From positions 620,001 to 684,000 of the forward strand of contig NZ_JAGIAM010000001.1 in NCBI RefSeq assembly GCF_017744835.1: DNA of 64,000 nt, given 5' to 3'. Shown in pieces: positions 15,630-23,138 of this stretch. The position numbers and the translations under genes are program-made. A model generated the notes under the pieces. It was not told the origin of the DNA, did not search any database, and worked only from the letters and a program-made list of their open reading frames with translations. The stretch comes from Sphingomonas sp. GTDB lineage: Bacteria > Pseudomonadota > Alphaproteobacteria > Sphingomonadales > Sphingomonadaceae. Positions within the stretch are counted from its first letter, which is position 1. Every line of letters starts with the position of its first letter.

Positions 15630-16352
15630 ATACGCCGCGCCAGCACCGCTCCTGGTCCCGCGCGCGTGAGCTCGCCGGCCAGCGCTACCCTTCGCCGCGC
15701 GCGTGACTTCACATGCTCGCCGTCTCCGGGCCAGTCGTCGCCCAGCATGCCGAGCGCGATCTCGCGCAGGCTCGCGCCAGCTGCGAGCGCGTCGGCGACG
15801 CGAAGCGCCTCGACCAGACGGACGAAGCGCTGATCGCGAAGTGACGGTCGGTCGCCGCGGATGAGTGCGTGGAGCCGGCGAATCGACTCCAGTTGAGGAT
15901 GGAGCGGGCGACGGAAGTCGATCGCCGGCTCTACTGTCATATGCCCCGGCATGACGGCGCCGTCGACCAGATCGAGACGCATGTCGCCGTCCGGCAGGGC
16001 GAGCCGGACATGAACGCATCCATCGCGCGGCCATGAGCATCGGGAAAGGTGCGAAAGATCGATCGCATCGCCGGCCGGCCCCTCCCACGGAGAGGCCCGG
16101 GCGCGCAAGACATGCGGGTCGGCCGCTGCTGTCCACATGTAGTCGGCGCGGACACAGTTCAGCATCGGATCAGCCGCGAAAGTGGAGTCCCCAGCGTGCC
16201 GAAACGTCGCCGCCCGGATTAGTGCTCGCGGCGAATGCGCGATACTCCGGATCACGGCGCAGCAATTCCCAGGCGAGCGCCGGCCGTCCTCCCGCCAGCA
16301 CCGCCGCGTAGGCACCGTCGTCCCGCCAGTCGGGCGGCTCCCAGCGCGCCAC
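15626..16352 (-). CDS. fseA: FseA-like transfer activator (DUF6499 + DUF2285) made by +1 frameshift
   Basis: In ICEMlSymR7A, FseA activates rdfS and hence excision, and is made only when ribosomes slip +1 between two open frames. Here frame 1 (GTG 16352 to TGA 16170, 60 codons) encodes the DUF6499 domain (WEPPDWRDDGAYAAVLAGG, AWELLRRDPEYRAF, ARWGLHF). Frame 2, from 16177 to the stop at 15626, encodes DUF2285 (ADYMWTAAADPHVLRA, LHALIRGDRPS, FVRLVEALRVADALAAGAS). A +1 shift at UUU-C (16178-16181) gives GLHF-AADPML and a 241-residue fusion. The C-terminal part is basic, as expected for DNA binding. The start sits directly after the phyH stop with GGGAGGG upstream. A sequencing error or true pseudogene would look the same, but the site matches the published slip exactly. 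Confidence 0.88.
16170..16181 (-). other. Programmed +1 frameshift site of fseA
   Basis: On the minus strand the bases read UUU CGC GGC UGA. Phe-tRNA on UUU (16179-16181) can re-pair one base forward on UUC, after which GCG GCU GAU CCG continues the DUF2285 frame. Without the shift, translation ends at UGA 16170-16172 after two more codons. The R7A site was shown by mass spectrometry to use tRNA-Phe slipping from UUU to UUC within a conserved motif. Confidence 0.8.
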
Positions 16353-16354
16353 GA

Positions 16355-17209
16355 TCAATCCCTCCCGGCGAGGAATGCTGCCGCGAGCGCCTCCTGGTCC
16401 GGACGCAGCGCATCGATCGCGCCGGGATGCTCGGGCACATGGTTGCGAAGCAGCATCGACGGACACTGGCCTTCGACGTTGCCGAGATTGGGGCGATGCT
16501 GGGCATAGCCGACGAGGGCGGCGAGCTCCGGCGAGAAACGCCTGGCGATCGCCGGCGGATAGACCAGCCACTGCAGCTCGAAGGGCTTGAGCCAGCCGAG
16601 ACAATAGCTGACGATCACGCCGCGGCGCGGCGCAGCCGAGCGGTTGCCGCCGCCGCCGTGCAGCGTCGAGCCGAGGAACAGCAAGGCGTCGCCGGGCGCG
16701 ATCTGCGGCACGACCGCCAGGCCTTCCGGAAAATCGGCGCTGTCCTGATCGTCATGGCTGCGGGGCCACAGCCGCGTGCCGCCGTTCGCCTCGGTGAAGG
16801 GATCGATCGGCCACATGACGTTGACCAGATATTCGAGAGTGCCCTTGGGACCGGCCCACATGTCCTGGTCGCGATGGGGGAACTGCGGCGGCGCGCCGGG
16901 ATGAATCTCGACTGCCTGGGTCAGATTGAGCGCGATCCGCTCGCACCAGGGCAGCAGCATGCGCTCGGCGATCGCCAGCACTGCGGGATGGCGCACCAGC
17001 GCCTCGGCATGGATCGACCGGCGTAAGAGCGCGCCGAAGCGGCGGGTGCGATGGCCGTAGAAGACGCCCTGACACATCGGTGTGGCGGCGAAACTCGGCG
17101 CCAGATCTTCCGCGAGCGCGCCGATGACGGCGCGATCGAGAACACCGCGCAACACGCAATAGCCGTCCCGCGCCAGGTCGCCAGCCGCAACATCTTCCGG
17201 CGCGGTCAT
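16355..17209 (-). CDS. Phytanoyl-CoA dioxygenase family Fe(II)/2-oxoglutarate enzyme
   Basis: This is a 284-residue member of the PhyH family, which hydroxylates acyl-type or small substrates using Fe(II), O2 and 2-oxoglutarate. The iron triad is intact: HxD in PPQFPHRDQDMW (about residue 137) and the distal histidine in FLGSTLHGGGGNRS (about 206), followed by the arginine region AAPRRGVIVSY that would hold 2-oxoglutarate. Its ATG overlaps the traI stop (ATGA at 17206-17209) and its stop is 3 bp from the fseA start, so it is locked in a traI-phyH-fseA operon. This suggests that it modifies the acyl chain of the signal made by TraI, but a metabolic role cannot be excluded. Confidence 0.85.
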   Translation of the reverse strand: MTAPEDVAAGDLARDGYCVLRGVLDRAVIGALAEDLAPSFAATPMCQGVFYGHRTRRFGALLRRSIHAEALVRHPAVLAIAERMLLPWCERIALNLTQAVEIHPGAPPQFPHRDQDMWAGPKGTLEYLVNVMWPIDPFTEANGGTRLWPRSHDDQDSADFPEGLAVVPQIAPGDALLFLGSTLHGGGGNRSAAPRRGVIVSYCLGWLKPFELQWLVYPPAIARRFSPELAALVGYAQHRPNLGNVEGQCPSMLLRNHVPEHPGAIDALRPDQEALAAAFLAGRD

Positions 17210-17808
17210 GCGGCGAGCTCCAGTGCGCCGGCATAGGTGCCGGTCCAGGCGAGACGCTCGCGCACGTCGGGCGTCACCTCGATCCGGAACGCGCCGATCG
17301 GGCCGCCCTTGATGCGCAGCGCCGGGCCGAGCGGTTCGGCGCGCCAGCCCATCGCCAGCACCTCGCGCCGGAAGCCGTCGGGAATGACCCCGGTGATATG
17401 CTCGATGCCGCGGGCTAGTGCGAAGTCCGCCATGGCCGAAATCAGCGCATTGCGGAGAACCCGCCGCCGTCCCGCGCCATGCCGGCTCGGCAGGCAGAGC
17501 CGCGTGCTCTCCCAGGTCGTCGGCCCGACGGGCACGCCGCCGACGCAGAGATGCGGGAAGATTTGCCCCAGGAGGTGCGGTTGCCAGCTCGGCAGCATCC
17601 GCAGCGACGCCTCGTGCCGGCCGCCCTCGTCGATGGCGACAAGGTACACAGCATCCGCGGTATCGAACTGCTCGATCTCGAAGCGGCCGTCGACGACGGG
17701 CACGTCCCAGTCGAAGAAGTCGACGAACTGCGCCTTGCGATCGGCGAACATGGTTTCGAGCGCAATCTGGTGCGCGCTCTTGCGGTGATTGTCGATCGTG
17801 AGGATCAT
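17206..17808 (-). CDS. traI: Acyl-homoserine-lactone synthase (LuxI/TraI family)
   Basis: The enzyme makes an N-acyl-homoserine lactone from SAM and an acylated carrier. The 200-residue protein keeps the invariant residues of the family: the arginine and phenylalanine of MFADRKAQFVDFF, the tryptophan of FDWDVP, the acidic pair in FEIEQFDTAD, the arginine in ASLRMLP, and the WESTRL signature with glutamate and arginine. The ATG at 17808 has GGGAG 6 bases upstream; the longer open frame lacks coding character. A perfect 16 bp palindrome lies 59-74 bases upstream, well placed for LuxR-type activation. It heads the traI-phyH-fseA operon. Confidence 0.93.
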   Translation of the reverse strand: MILTIDNHRKSAHQIALETMFADRKAQFVDFFDWDVPVVDGRFEIEQFDTADAVYLVAIDEGGRHEASLRMLPSWQPHLLGQIFPHLCVGGVPVGPTTWESTRLCLPSRHGAGRRRVLRNALISAMADFALARGIEHITGVIPDGFRREVLAMGWRAEPLGPALRIKGGPIGAFRIEVTPDVRERLAWTGTYAGALELAA

Positions 17809-17866
17809 GGCTTGCTCCCGGTTGAACACGGGGCAAAGCAAGCAGCTTAGGATCGTCAGGTTCAGC

Positions 17867-17882
17867 GCCCGGAATTCCGGGC
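17867..17882. promoter_or_regulatory. Candidate tra box (lux-type) upstream of traI
   Basis: A perfect 16 bp palindrome, GCCCGGAATTCCGGGC, lies between the traR stop (17885) and traI (17808). Its centre is 66 bp upstream of the traI start, which would put it near -42 of a transcript starting around 17832, the usual place for a LuxR-type activator. The known Agrobacterium tra box is an 18 bp palindrome of similar kind but different sequence. Confidence 0.62.
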
Positions 17883-17884
17883 CG

Positions 17885-18652
17885 TCAGCGGCGCAGCTCG
17901 TCGAGGGTGATTTCGCCGGCGAGAAGCGCCGCGGCGACAAGCTCCGTGCGGTCGCGTGCATCGAACAGCCGGCGGGCGTCGCGCAGGTAGCTCTCGACCG
18001 TGTCCTCGCTGAGGCCGAGCCGGCCCGCGATCAACTTGTTCCTGAGGCCTTGGCCGGCAAGCACGACGCAGTCGCGGTAGCGCGGTGCCAGCCGAGGCGG
18101 GGGGCCGAGCGCCTGCAGCCCCGCCAAACGGCGGGCGCGCTGGAAGGCGAAGACGCCGAACATCTGCGCGGGCGCCAGTGCGAGCTGCGCCATGCGCGAG
18201 GACTTGAAGCCGGCGAAGGTGCAGGAGCCGAGGCGGTGGCCGAGCTTTCCGCACGGCACCGTGATGCCTTCGTTCAGGCCCTCGCGCTGGCCGAGCTCGA
18301 GCGCGATGCGATCGTGGTGATCGAGCATGATGATGTCGCGCAGCTCGGACCACAGAAATGCGCTGTCGGCGAAGAGACAGCCCCGCATGACCGGATCGCG
18401 ACGGTAACGGCATTCGCCGATGATCCGCCGCTCCGCGCCTGCGGCATAGTCGCGCAGGTCGACGGCGCCCGGCCCAGGCGTTCGCAGGTCTTCATGGGTG
18501 ACGAGCGCGAAATGCCGACAGCGGATTTCGTCGCTGAAATCGCGGGTGATGGCGCGGAGCTGCTTCCAATCGCCAGCGCCCCGCACCGCTCGCAGGATAT
18601 CGTCGGCCAGGCCGAAACCGAACGCATTCGATGACTGGTTTCTTCCAGCCAT
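17885..18652 (-). CDS. traR: LuxR-family quorum-sensing regulator (TraR-like)
   Basis: The 255-residue protein has an N-terminal autoinducer-binding domain and a C-terminal LuxR HTH (LAPRYRDCVVLAGQGLRNKL.. then IAGRLGLSEDTVESYLRDAR). Of the usual signal-contacting residues, the DPV pair, the tryptophan in AFLWSEL and the glycine in EGITVP are present. In my alignment the first tryptophan and the tyrosine of the YPxxWxxxY motif are replaced (DYAAGAERRI), so ligand preference may differ. The ATG at 18652 has AGGAGGT upstream. It is followed by traI after 76 bp with its own palindrome. Upstream lies a minus-strand copy of the ECF-type promoter pattern shared with fecI. Confidence 0.88.
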   Translation of the reverse strand: MAGRNQSSNAFGFGLADDILRAVRGAGDWKQLRAITRDFSDEIRCRHFALVTHEDLRTPGPGAVDLRDYAAGAERRIIGECRYRRDPVMRGCLFADSAFLWSELRDIIMLDHHDRIALELGQREGLNEGITVPCGKLGHRLGSCTFAGFKSSRMAQLALAPAQMFGVFAFQRARRLAGLQALGPPPRLAPRYRDCVVLAGQGLRNKLIAGRLGLSEDTVESYLRDARRLFDARDRTELVAAALLAGEITLDELRR

Positions 18653-18733
18653 TCGCTGACCTCCTGCCGCGGCACGCCGCGGACCGGACCCCCTTCGCCG
18701 GTGTGGTTGCATTCCTCCCCCACTCGCGACTGT

Positions 18734-18761
18734 GACAAGCGAGGCGGTGGCACGGGTAACA
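18734..18761 (-). promoter_or_regulatory. ECF-type promoter pattern pointing to traR
   Basis: On the minus strand TGTTACCC (18761-18754) is followed by 17 bases and GTC (18736-18734). A start near 18728 would give a leader of about 75 bases before traR. It is in the same class as the sites upstream of fecI and the receptor gene. Confidence 0.6.
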
Positions 18762-18793
18762 GACCGATCAATTAATTTCGCGCGCGTTCAGCA

Positions 18794-18821
18794 TGTTACC
18801 CGAAGGCGGCCATCGCCGGTC
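18794..18821 (+). promoter_or_regulatory. ECF-type promoter pattern, distal fecI copy
   Basis: TGTTACCC at 18794-18801, 17 bases, GTC at 18819-18821. It is the mirror partner of the traR-facing copy. It may give a longer fecI transcript or serve as a binding site. Confidence 0.55.
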
Positions 18822-18897
18822 TAGCTTCCGGAGCGGACGCGCGCATGGGCAGGAGCCGCTCGCCGCAGGAGAAAAATCTGCGCCGGACAGAAAATCG

Positions 18898-18925
18898 CGT
18901 TACCCATTCCGGCGAGGGTCTTGTC
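18898..18925 (+). promoter_or_regulatory. ECF-type promoter pattern, proximal fecI copy
   Basis: CGTTACCC at 18898-18905, 17 bases, GTC at 18923-18925. A start around 18931 gives a 40-base leader, which makes this the best candidate for the autoregulated fecI promoter. Confidence 0.65.
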
Positions 18926-18972
18926 TTCCCTCATCGGACAGGTGTCACGCGAGGACTGCTCCGACGAACAAG

Positions 18973-19545
18973 ATGGTCGACGATGATGTGATCAATGCGT
19001 GGTTCGTCCGGGAGGTGCTCCCTCTCGAACGGGCATTGACGGCCTATGTGCGTCGCAACTGGAGGGTAGCGGAAGACGTGTTCGAACTGCGGCAGGACAT
19101 CTACGAGCATGCGCTGATTGGAGCGCGGCGCGAGCTGCCGGCCAACACGCGCGCCTATATGTACACGCTCGCCCGCAACCATCTCATCAACCAGGCCAAG
19201 CGCGCCCGGATCGTGTCGTTCGAAATCGTCGCCGACCTCGACGGCGAGAGCCTCGACTTCGACCTGTTCGAGGCCGAGCGCGCGCTGACCGCGCGCGACG
19301 AGCTGCGTCATGCCAAGGCCGGCATCGACAAGTTGCCGCCGCGCTGCCGCGAGGTGATGCGGCTCAGGAAACTCGACGGCCTGTCGACGCAGGAGGCAGC
19401 AGAGGCGCTGGGGGTCTCGACGGAAACCGTCCGCCAGCAGCTCAAATATGGGATGAAGGCTCTGATCGATCACATGATCGGCGGCAGCGGCAGGATCGTG
19501 CGGCCGAAGTTCGGCAGGCGCGCATCCGGCGAGGCGCAGCCATGA
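18973..19545 (+). CDS. fecI: FecI-type ECF sigma factor
   Basis: This 190-residue ECF sigma factor has region 2 (LERALTAYVRRNWRVAEDVF, then LRQDIYEHAL and YMYTLARNHLINQAKR) and region 4 (LPPRCREVMRLRKLDGLSTQ, EAAEALGVSTETVRQQLKYG). FecI-type sigmas are held or activated by the FecR anti-sigma encoded next to them in response to a ligand at a TonB-dependent receptor. Start ATG 18973; its ribosome-binding site is poor. The stop overlaps the fecR start (ATGA). Promoter-like repeats upstream of fecI and the receptor gene suggest autoregulation, as usual in this class. Confidence 0.92.
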   Translation: MVDDDVINAWFVREVLPLERALTAYVRRNWRVAEDVFELRQDIYEHALIGARRELPANTRAYMYTLARNHLINQAKRARIVSFEIVADLDGESLDFDLFEAERALTARDELRHAKAGIDKLPPRCREVMRLRKLDGLSTQEAAEALGVSTETVRQQLKYGMKALIDHMIGGSGRIVRPKFGRRASGEAQP

Positions 19546-20498
19546 GCCGCCATAGCGCGATCGAGGACAAGGCGCTCGACTGGCTGATCCGGCGCGACGA
19601 GCCCGGCTGGTCGGAGGACGATCAGGCCGAGCTCGACGAATGGCTTCAGGAATCGATGGCCAACCGCGCGGCCTGGCTGCGCGCCGAGCATGGCTGGGCG
19701 CAGGCCGACCGGGTGCGATCGCTCGGCGACTGGGACCACGGGCAGACCCATGGATACCGCCGCAGCTGGTGGCCGCCGGCGATCGCGGCGAGTCTCCTGC
19801 TGGCCTTGGGAATCGGCGGCTATTCGCTGGCGCCCGAGTTCATCCACCAGCCCGAAGCGCAGCAGGCGCGGTTCGACACGCCGATCGGCGGCCACAAGAT
19901 CATCTCGCTCGCGGACGGCAGCAGGATCGAACTCAACACGCAGTCCGTGGTGCGCACCGCCATCGGCGAGACGAGCCGCGACGTCTGGCTGGATTCGGGG
20001 GAGGCCTATTTCGAAGTCAGGCATCGCGCCGGCGAGCCGTTCGTCGTGCACGCCGGCAGCCGCACCATCACCGTGCTCGGCACGAAGTTCTCGGTGCGGC
20101 GCGACGGGGACCGGGTGACGGTCAATGTCGTCGAAGGCCGGGTCCGTGTCGACGACAGCCAGCAGCGAGACACCAGCGCGGCGATCATCACCGCGGGCGA
20201 TACCGCGATCACGCGCGGCGGCTCGACGCTGATCGCGGCGAAGTCGGAGGAACGGGTGGAGAGCGCGCTTGCCTGGCGCGACGGAATGCTGACCTTCAAC
20301 CTCAACCCGTTGTCGGAGGTCGCGGCCGAGTTCAACCGCTACAACCGCACGCAGCTCGAGGTCGATCCATCCGCCGCCAGCATCCCGATCGGCGGCACAT
20401 TCCAAGCATCGAACGTCGATGCGTTCGCTCGGCTACTGCATGACGCCTATGGCCTCAGGATCGAGCAGGATGGCGAGCGCGTCAGAATTTCCGAGTGA
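19542..20498 (+). CDS. fecR: FecR-family transmembrane anti-sigma/signal transducer
   Basis: FecR passes the signal from the outer-membrane receptor to FecI. The 318-residue protein has the cytoplasmic DUF4880 domain (residues about 5-55, KALDWLIRRDEPGWSEDDQA), and one membrane helix near residues 77-97 (AIAASLLLALGIGG). The periplasmic FecR domain follows (DGSRIELNTQSVVRTAI, DSGEAYFEVRH, FVVHAGSRTITVLGTKFSV, VVEGRVRV), then a C-terminal STN-like end (PLSEVAAEFNRYN). Length and order are normal. It is translationally coupled to fecI and 75 bp upstream of the receptor gene, from which it is separated by another promoter-like site. Confidence 0.93.
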   Translation: MSRHSAIEDKALDWLIRRDEPGWSEDDQAELDEWLQESMANRAAWLRAEHGWAQADRVRSLGDWDHGQTHGYRRSWWPPAIAASLLLALGIGGYSLAPEFIHQPEAQQARFDTPIGGHKIISLADGSRIELNTQSVVRTAIGETSRDVWLDSGEAYFEVRHRAGEPFVVHAGSRTITVLGTKFSVRRDGDRVTVNVVEGRVRVDDSQQRDTSAAIITAGDTAITRGGSTLIAAKSEERVESALAWRDGMLTFNLNPLSEVAAEFNRYNRTQLEVDPSAASIPIGGTFQASNVDAFARLLHDAYGLRIEQDGERVRISE

Positions 20499-20501
20499 GG
20501 A

Positions 20502-20529
20502 TGTTACCCTTTTGTGTCGGCGGATTGTC
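20502..20529 (+). promoter_or_regulatory. ECF-type promoter pattern upstream of TonB receptor gene
   Basis: TGTTACCC at 20502-20509, 17 bases, GTC at 20527-20529, directly after the fecR stop. A start near 20535 would give a 40-base leader, the same as for the proximal fecI site. Confidence 0.65.
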
Positions 20530-20573
20530 GCGCATCCAGAGGGGCAAGGACGATGCCCCCGGAAGGGGGCATC

Positions 20574-23138
20574 ATGATCCGGACACTCGCAGCAGCACTC
20601 GCAACCACCACTTGCATGGTGGCGCTCGCCACGCCCGCGGCGGCGCAGACGCGCGAATTCAACGTTCCCGCCGGCTCGCTAAGGACCGCGCTCGACACAT
20701 TCGCGCGGCAGTCAGGACGGCAGGTGATTTATCGCGACGACGTGAGGTCTGCTCGTTCCCCCGGTGTACGCGGCGCCCATACGGCCGAAGACGCACTTAA
20801 TGCAATTCTTGCCGGGACGGGGTTCGTGGCGAGGATAGATCGCAGCGGCGCACTGGCGATTGTGAAAGCGGGAAACGCACCCACCGCCCCCGGTGATGCT
20901 GCGTCATTGGGAGAGGACGTAACCTCCAGCTCGGAGATTGTAGTTGTTGGCACAAATATCCGCGGACTCACTAATCCGACAGTGCCGGTAGCTGTCTATG
21001 GGCGCGAGGAGATCGAGCGGAGCGGATACGCCAATACCCAGGATTTCATAACGTCACTTCCGCAGAATTTCAAAGGTGGTGAGACCGGTGCCAGTCAGGA
21101 TTCCGTAATCAACAGTAGCGCTGGCCTTGCCAATGTCGAATCCGCCAGCGGCGTCAATCTGCGCGGTCTTGGCAATTCATCCTCCCTTGTGCTGCTCAAT
21201 GGCCATCGGATTGCCCCCTCCGCATACGGAGCGGCCGTCGACGTCTCACAAATCCCGCTCGACGCCATTGAACGAATCGAGGTGCTTACCGACGGCGCAT
21301 CCGCTCTTTACGGCTCTGATGCAGTTGGGGGCGTCGTAAACTTTTCACTGCAACGGGACTATGACGGACTGGAAACCAGCGCACGGGTGGCGACGGACGA
21401 CGACGGAAGGCTCGAGCATAAATTCGGCGGCACCCTAGGCCGCAATTGGACGGGCGGCGGCGCGCTGCTTTCCCTCCAATATCAGCATGCGGATCGCCTT
21501 TCGACGCGCGACAGGAGCTTTACGCACGATGCGGTACAACCCACTGACCTTCTGCCGAAGCGCGATCAATATTCTGCCATCCTAAGCGCTAATCAGAGGG
21601 TCGGAAGCGAATTCAGCCTCAATCTCGACGGTTTGTTTAGCCGGACCGAGCAGTCGCGCTCCTATTCTACCACCCGAGGCACGGACCAAAACAATTCGAA
21701 GAGCGACTTTCTGTCGCTCGCTGGCGGCCTTTCCTGGCGACCGCAGAATAGCACTTGGCGGGTGGATGCAACCGGCGTTTACAGCAAGGTCTCGACGGTC
21801 GTTAGACAACCGGTTTCGCGAACGGCCGGCTATCCGCTGGGTTCGATTTACATCGAGAACGGCTTCAAGCTTGCCGAAGTCGATCTGAAAGCCAACGGCA
21901 CATTAGGATCATTGGGCTCGGGTGACATACGGATCGCCCTGGGTGCAAGCCACCGCGCGGAATCCTTCGCTTCGGAGCTTCCATGGCGACCTGCCAATAA
22001 TCGGAACTTCTCGAGACGAATCGAATCAGCCTTCGCCGAGCTCTATGTTCCGCTGATCGATTCAGAGGCCGGAGTTCCATTCATTCGCAGGCTCGATTTA
22101 TCCGGTGCCATACGCTTCGATCACTATTCCGATGTCGGAAACACGACGAATCCAAGAGTTGGGATTTCGTGGCAGCCGTTTGCCGATTTAAATCTGCGTG
22201 CCGGCTGGGGCACGTCATTTCGCGCGCCGAATGCCTCGGAGACAGTGCTGAACGCAGCGAACCGGACCGTCCTTGCCCTCGATGGCTTCGATGCGCCGGG
22301 TGGCGGCACGGCGCCGGTGCTTTTTCTCACGTCCAGCACTCAGCTGCGACCTGAAAAGGCGAGATCGCTCACCCTGGGCGCCGAGTATCACCCGCATTTT
22401 GCAACCGGATTTCGTGCCGCAATTAACTATTTCTCGATCCGCTATCGCGACCGACTGATAACGCCACCTTTCGACGTCGGTATTCTAGTCAACCCGGACA
22501 CCTATGGCCCACTCGTCGTTCAGTTTGGAAACGAAAGCGAAACATCAGCCTTTCTTGACGATCTACTGAACGGCGGATTCCAGTTCTTTGACCTGACGGG
22601 CCAAGGTACCTCAAGCATTCGCTACGCCTATTTCGGCGGACTTACGAATGCATCGCTTGTGCGCGAATCCGGCTTCGACGCTTCAATTTCAAACAGCTTC
22701 CCGGTCGGCGCGGATCGCCTATTGGTGAACATCAACGCGACGATCATCAATCACTTGCTCAGCAGCTTCTGCGCGGGCTGTACGCCGACTAGGCTCGACA
22801 ATCGCTACGGTCAGATCCTCGATTTCCGGATGAGGTCAACGATCGGTTGGATCTCTCGCGACTGGCAGATTAATGGCGCGGTCAATTACGCCAACGACTA
22901 CCTCGATACGACCGTAACGCCGAATCGCAAGATCAGTGCGTTCACGACGCTCGACGTCAATTTTGGTCTCTCCCCCTCTTCGTGGCGTGGCCTCGACCTA
23001 CGGCTTTCCGTCAACAACCTGCTCGACACGCGACCGCCCCGAACCGGCAGTGCATTCCAACCAGGCATCGCCTATGATGCCGCCAATGCGGATCCGCTGG
23101 GTCGCGTGTTCGCCATTACACTCAGAAAGAGCTGGTAG
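20574..23138 (+). CDS. TonB-dependent receptor with N-terminal STN signalling domain
   Basis: This is an 854-residue outer-membrane transducer. After a signal peptide (ending ATPAAAQT) comes an STN/secretin-type signalling domain (FNVPAGSLRTALDTFARQSG, DALNAILAGTGFVARI). A TonB-box-like stretch (SSEIVVVGTNI) follows, then the plug (VPVAVYGREEIERSGY, NLRGLGNSSSLVLLNGHRIA, IERIEVLTDGASALYGSDAV) and a 22-strand barrel ending in a C-terminal aromatic (RKSW). The STN domain means that it can signal to FecR as well as import. It belongs with the isopeptidase gene that begins right at its stop. Codons are markedly richer in A/T than in the flanking conjugation genes, which suggests separate acquisition. 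ATG 20574 with GGAAGGGGG upstream. Confidence 0.93.
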   Translation: MIRTLAAALATTTCMVALATPAAAQTREFNVPAGSLRTALDTFARQSGRQVIYRDDVRSARSPGVRGAHTAEDALNAILAGTGFVARIDRSGALAIVKAGNAPTAPGDAASLGEDVTSSSEIVVVGTNIRGLTNPTVPVAVYGREEIERSGYANTQDFITSLPQNFKGGETGASQDSVINSSAGLANVESASGVNLRGLGNSSSLVLLNGHRIAPSAYGAAVDVSQIPLDAIERIEVLTDGASALYGSDAVGGVVNFSLQRDYDGLETSARVATDDDGRLEHKFGGTLGRNWTGGGALLSLQYQHADRLSTRDRSFTHDAVQPTDLLPKRDQYSAILSANQRVGSEFSLNLDGLFSRTEQSRSYSTTRGTDQNNSKSDFLSLAGGLSWRPQNSTWRVDATGVYSKVSTVVRQPVSRTAGYPLGSIYIENGFKLAEVDLKANGTLGSLGSGDIRIALGASHRAESFASELPWRPANNRNFSRRIESAFAELYVPLIDSEAGVPFIRRLDLSGAIRFDHYSDVGNTTNPRVGISWQPFADLNLRAGWGTSFRAPNASETVLNAANRTVLALDGFDAPGGGTAPVLFLTSSTQLRPEKARSLTLGAEYHPHFATGFRAAINYFSIRYRDRLITPPFDVGILVNPDTYGPLVVQFGNESETSAFLDDLLNGGFQFFDLTGQGTSSIRYAYFGGLTNASLVRESGFDASISNSFPVGADRLLVNINATIINHLLSSFCAGCTPTRLDNRYGQILDFRMRSTIGWISRDWQINGAVNYANDYLDTTVTPNRKISAFTTLDVNFGLSPSSWRGLDLRLSVNNLLDTRPPRTGSAFQPGIAYDAANADPLGRVFAITLRKSW

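Larger units (their letters stand above)
18653..18972. other. Divergent traR-fecI intergenic region
   Basis: No gene is supported in these 320 bp; a short frame open upstream of fecI has no coding character. The region is packed with regulatory signals: one minus-strand and two plus-strand copies of nGTTACCC-N17-GTC. The facing copies form a 9 bp inverted repeat, CGGGTAACA (18753-18761) with TGTTACCCG (18794-18802), around an AT-rich spacer. Confidence 0.75.

Noticed and set aside
15626..16352. fseA as a decayed pseudogene
   Set aside because: Both frames are intact outside the shift, and the shift falls exactly at a UUU-C site with a close downstream stop, as in the known programmed case.
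16355..17836. Single long protein from the phyH stop to 17836
   Set aside because: The upstream part overlaps traI in another frame; phyH homology starts at the ATG at 17209, coupled to the traI stop.
18653..18972. Search for a lasso precursor peptide gene
   Set aside because: No short frame with a leader and a Gly/Ala-start core containing an Asp/Glu at position 7-9 was visible here or in 25485-25704.
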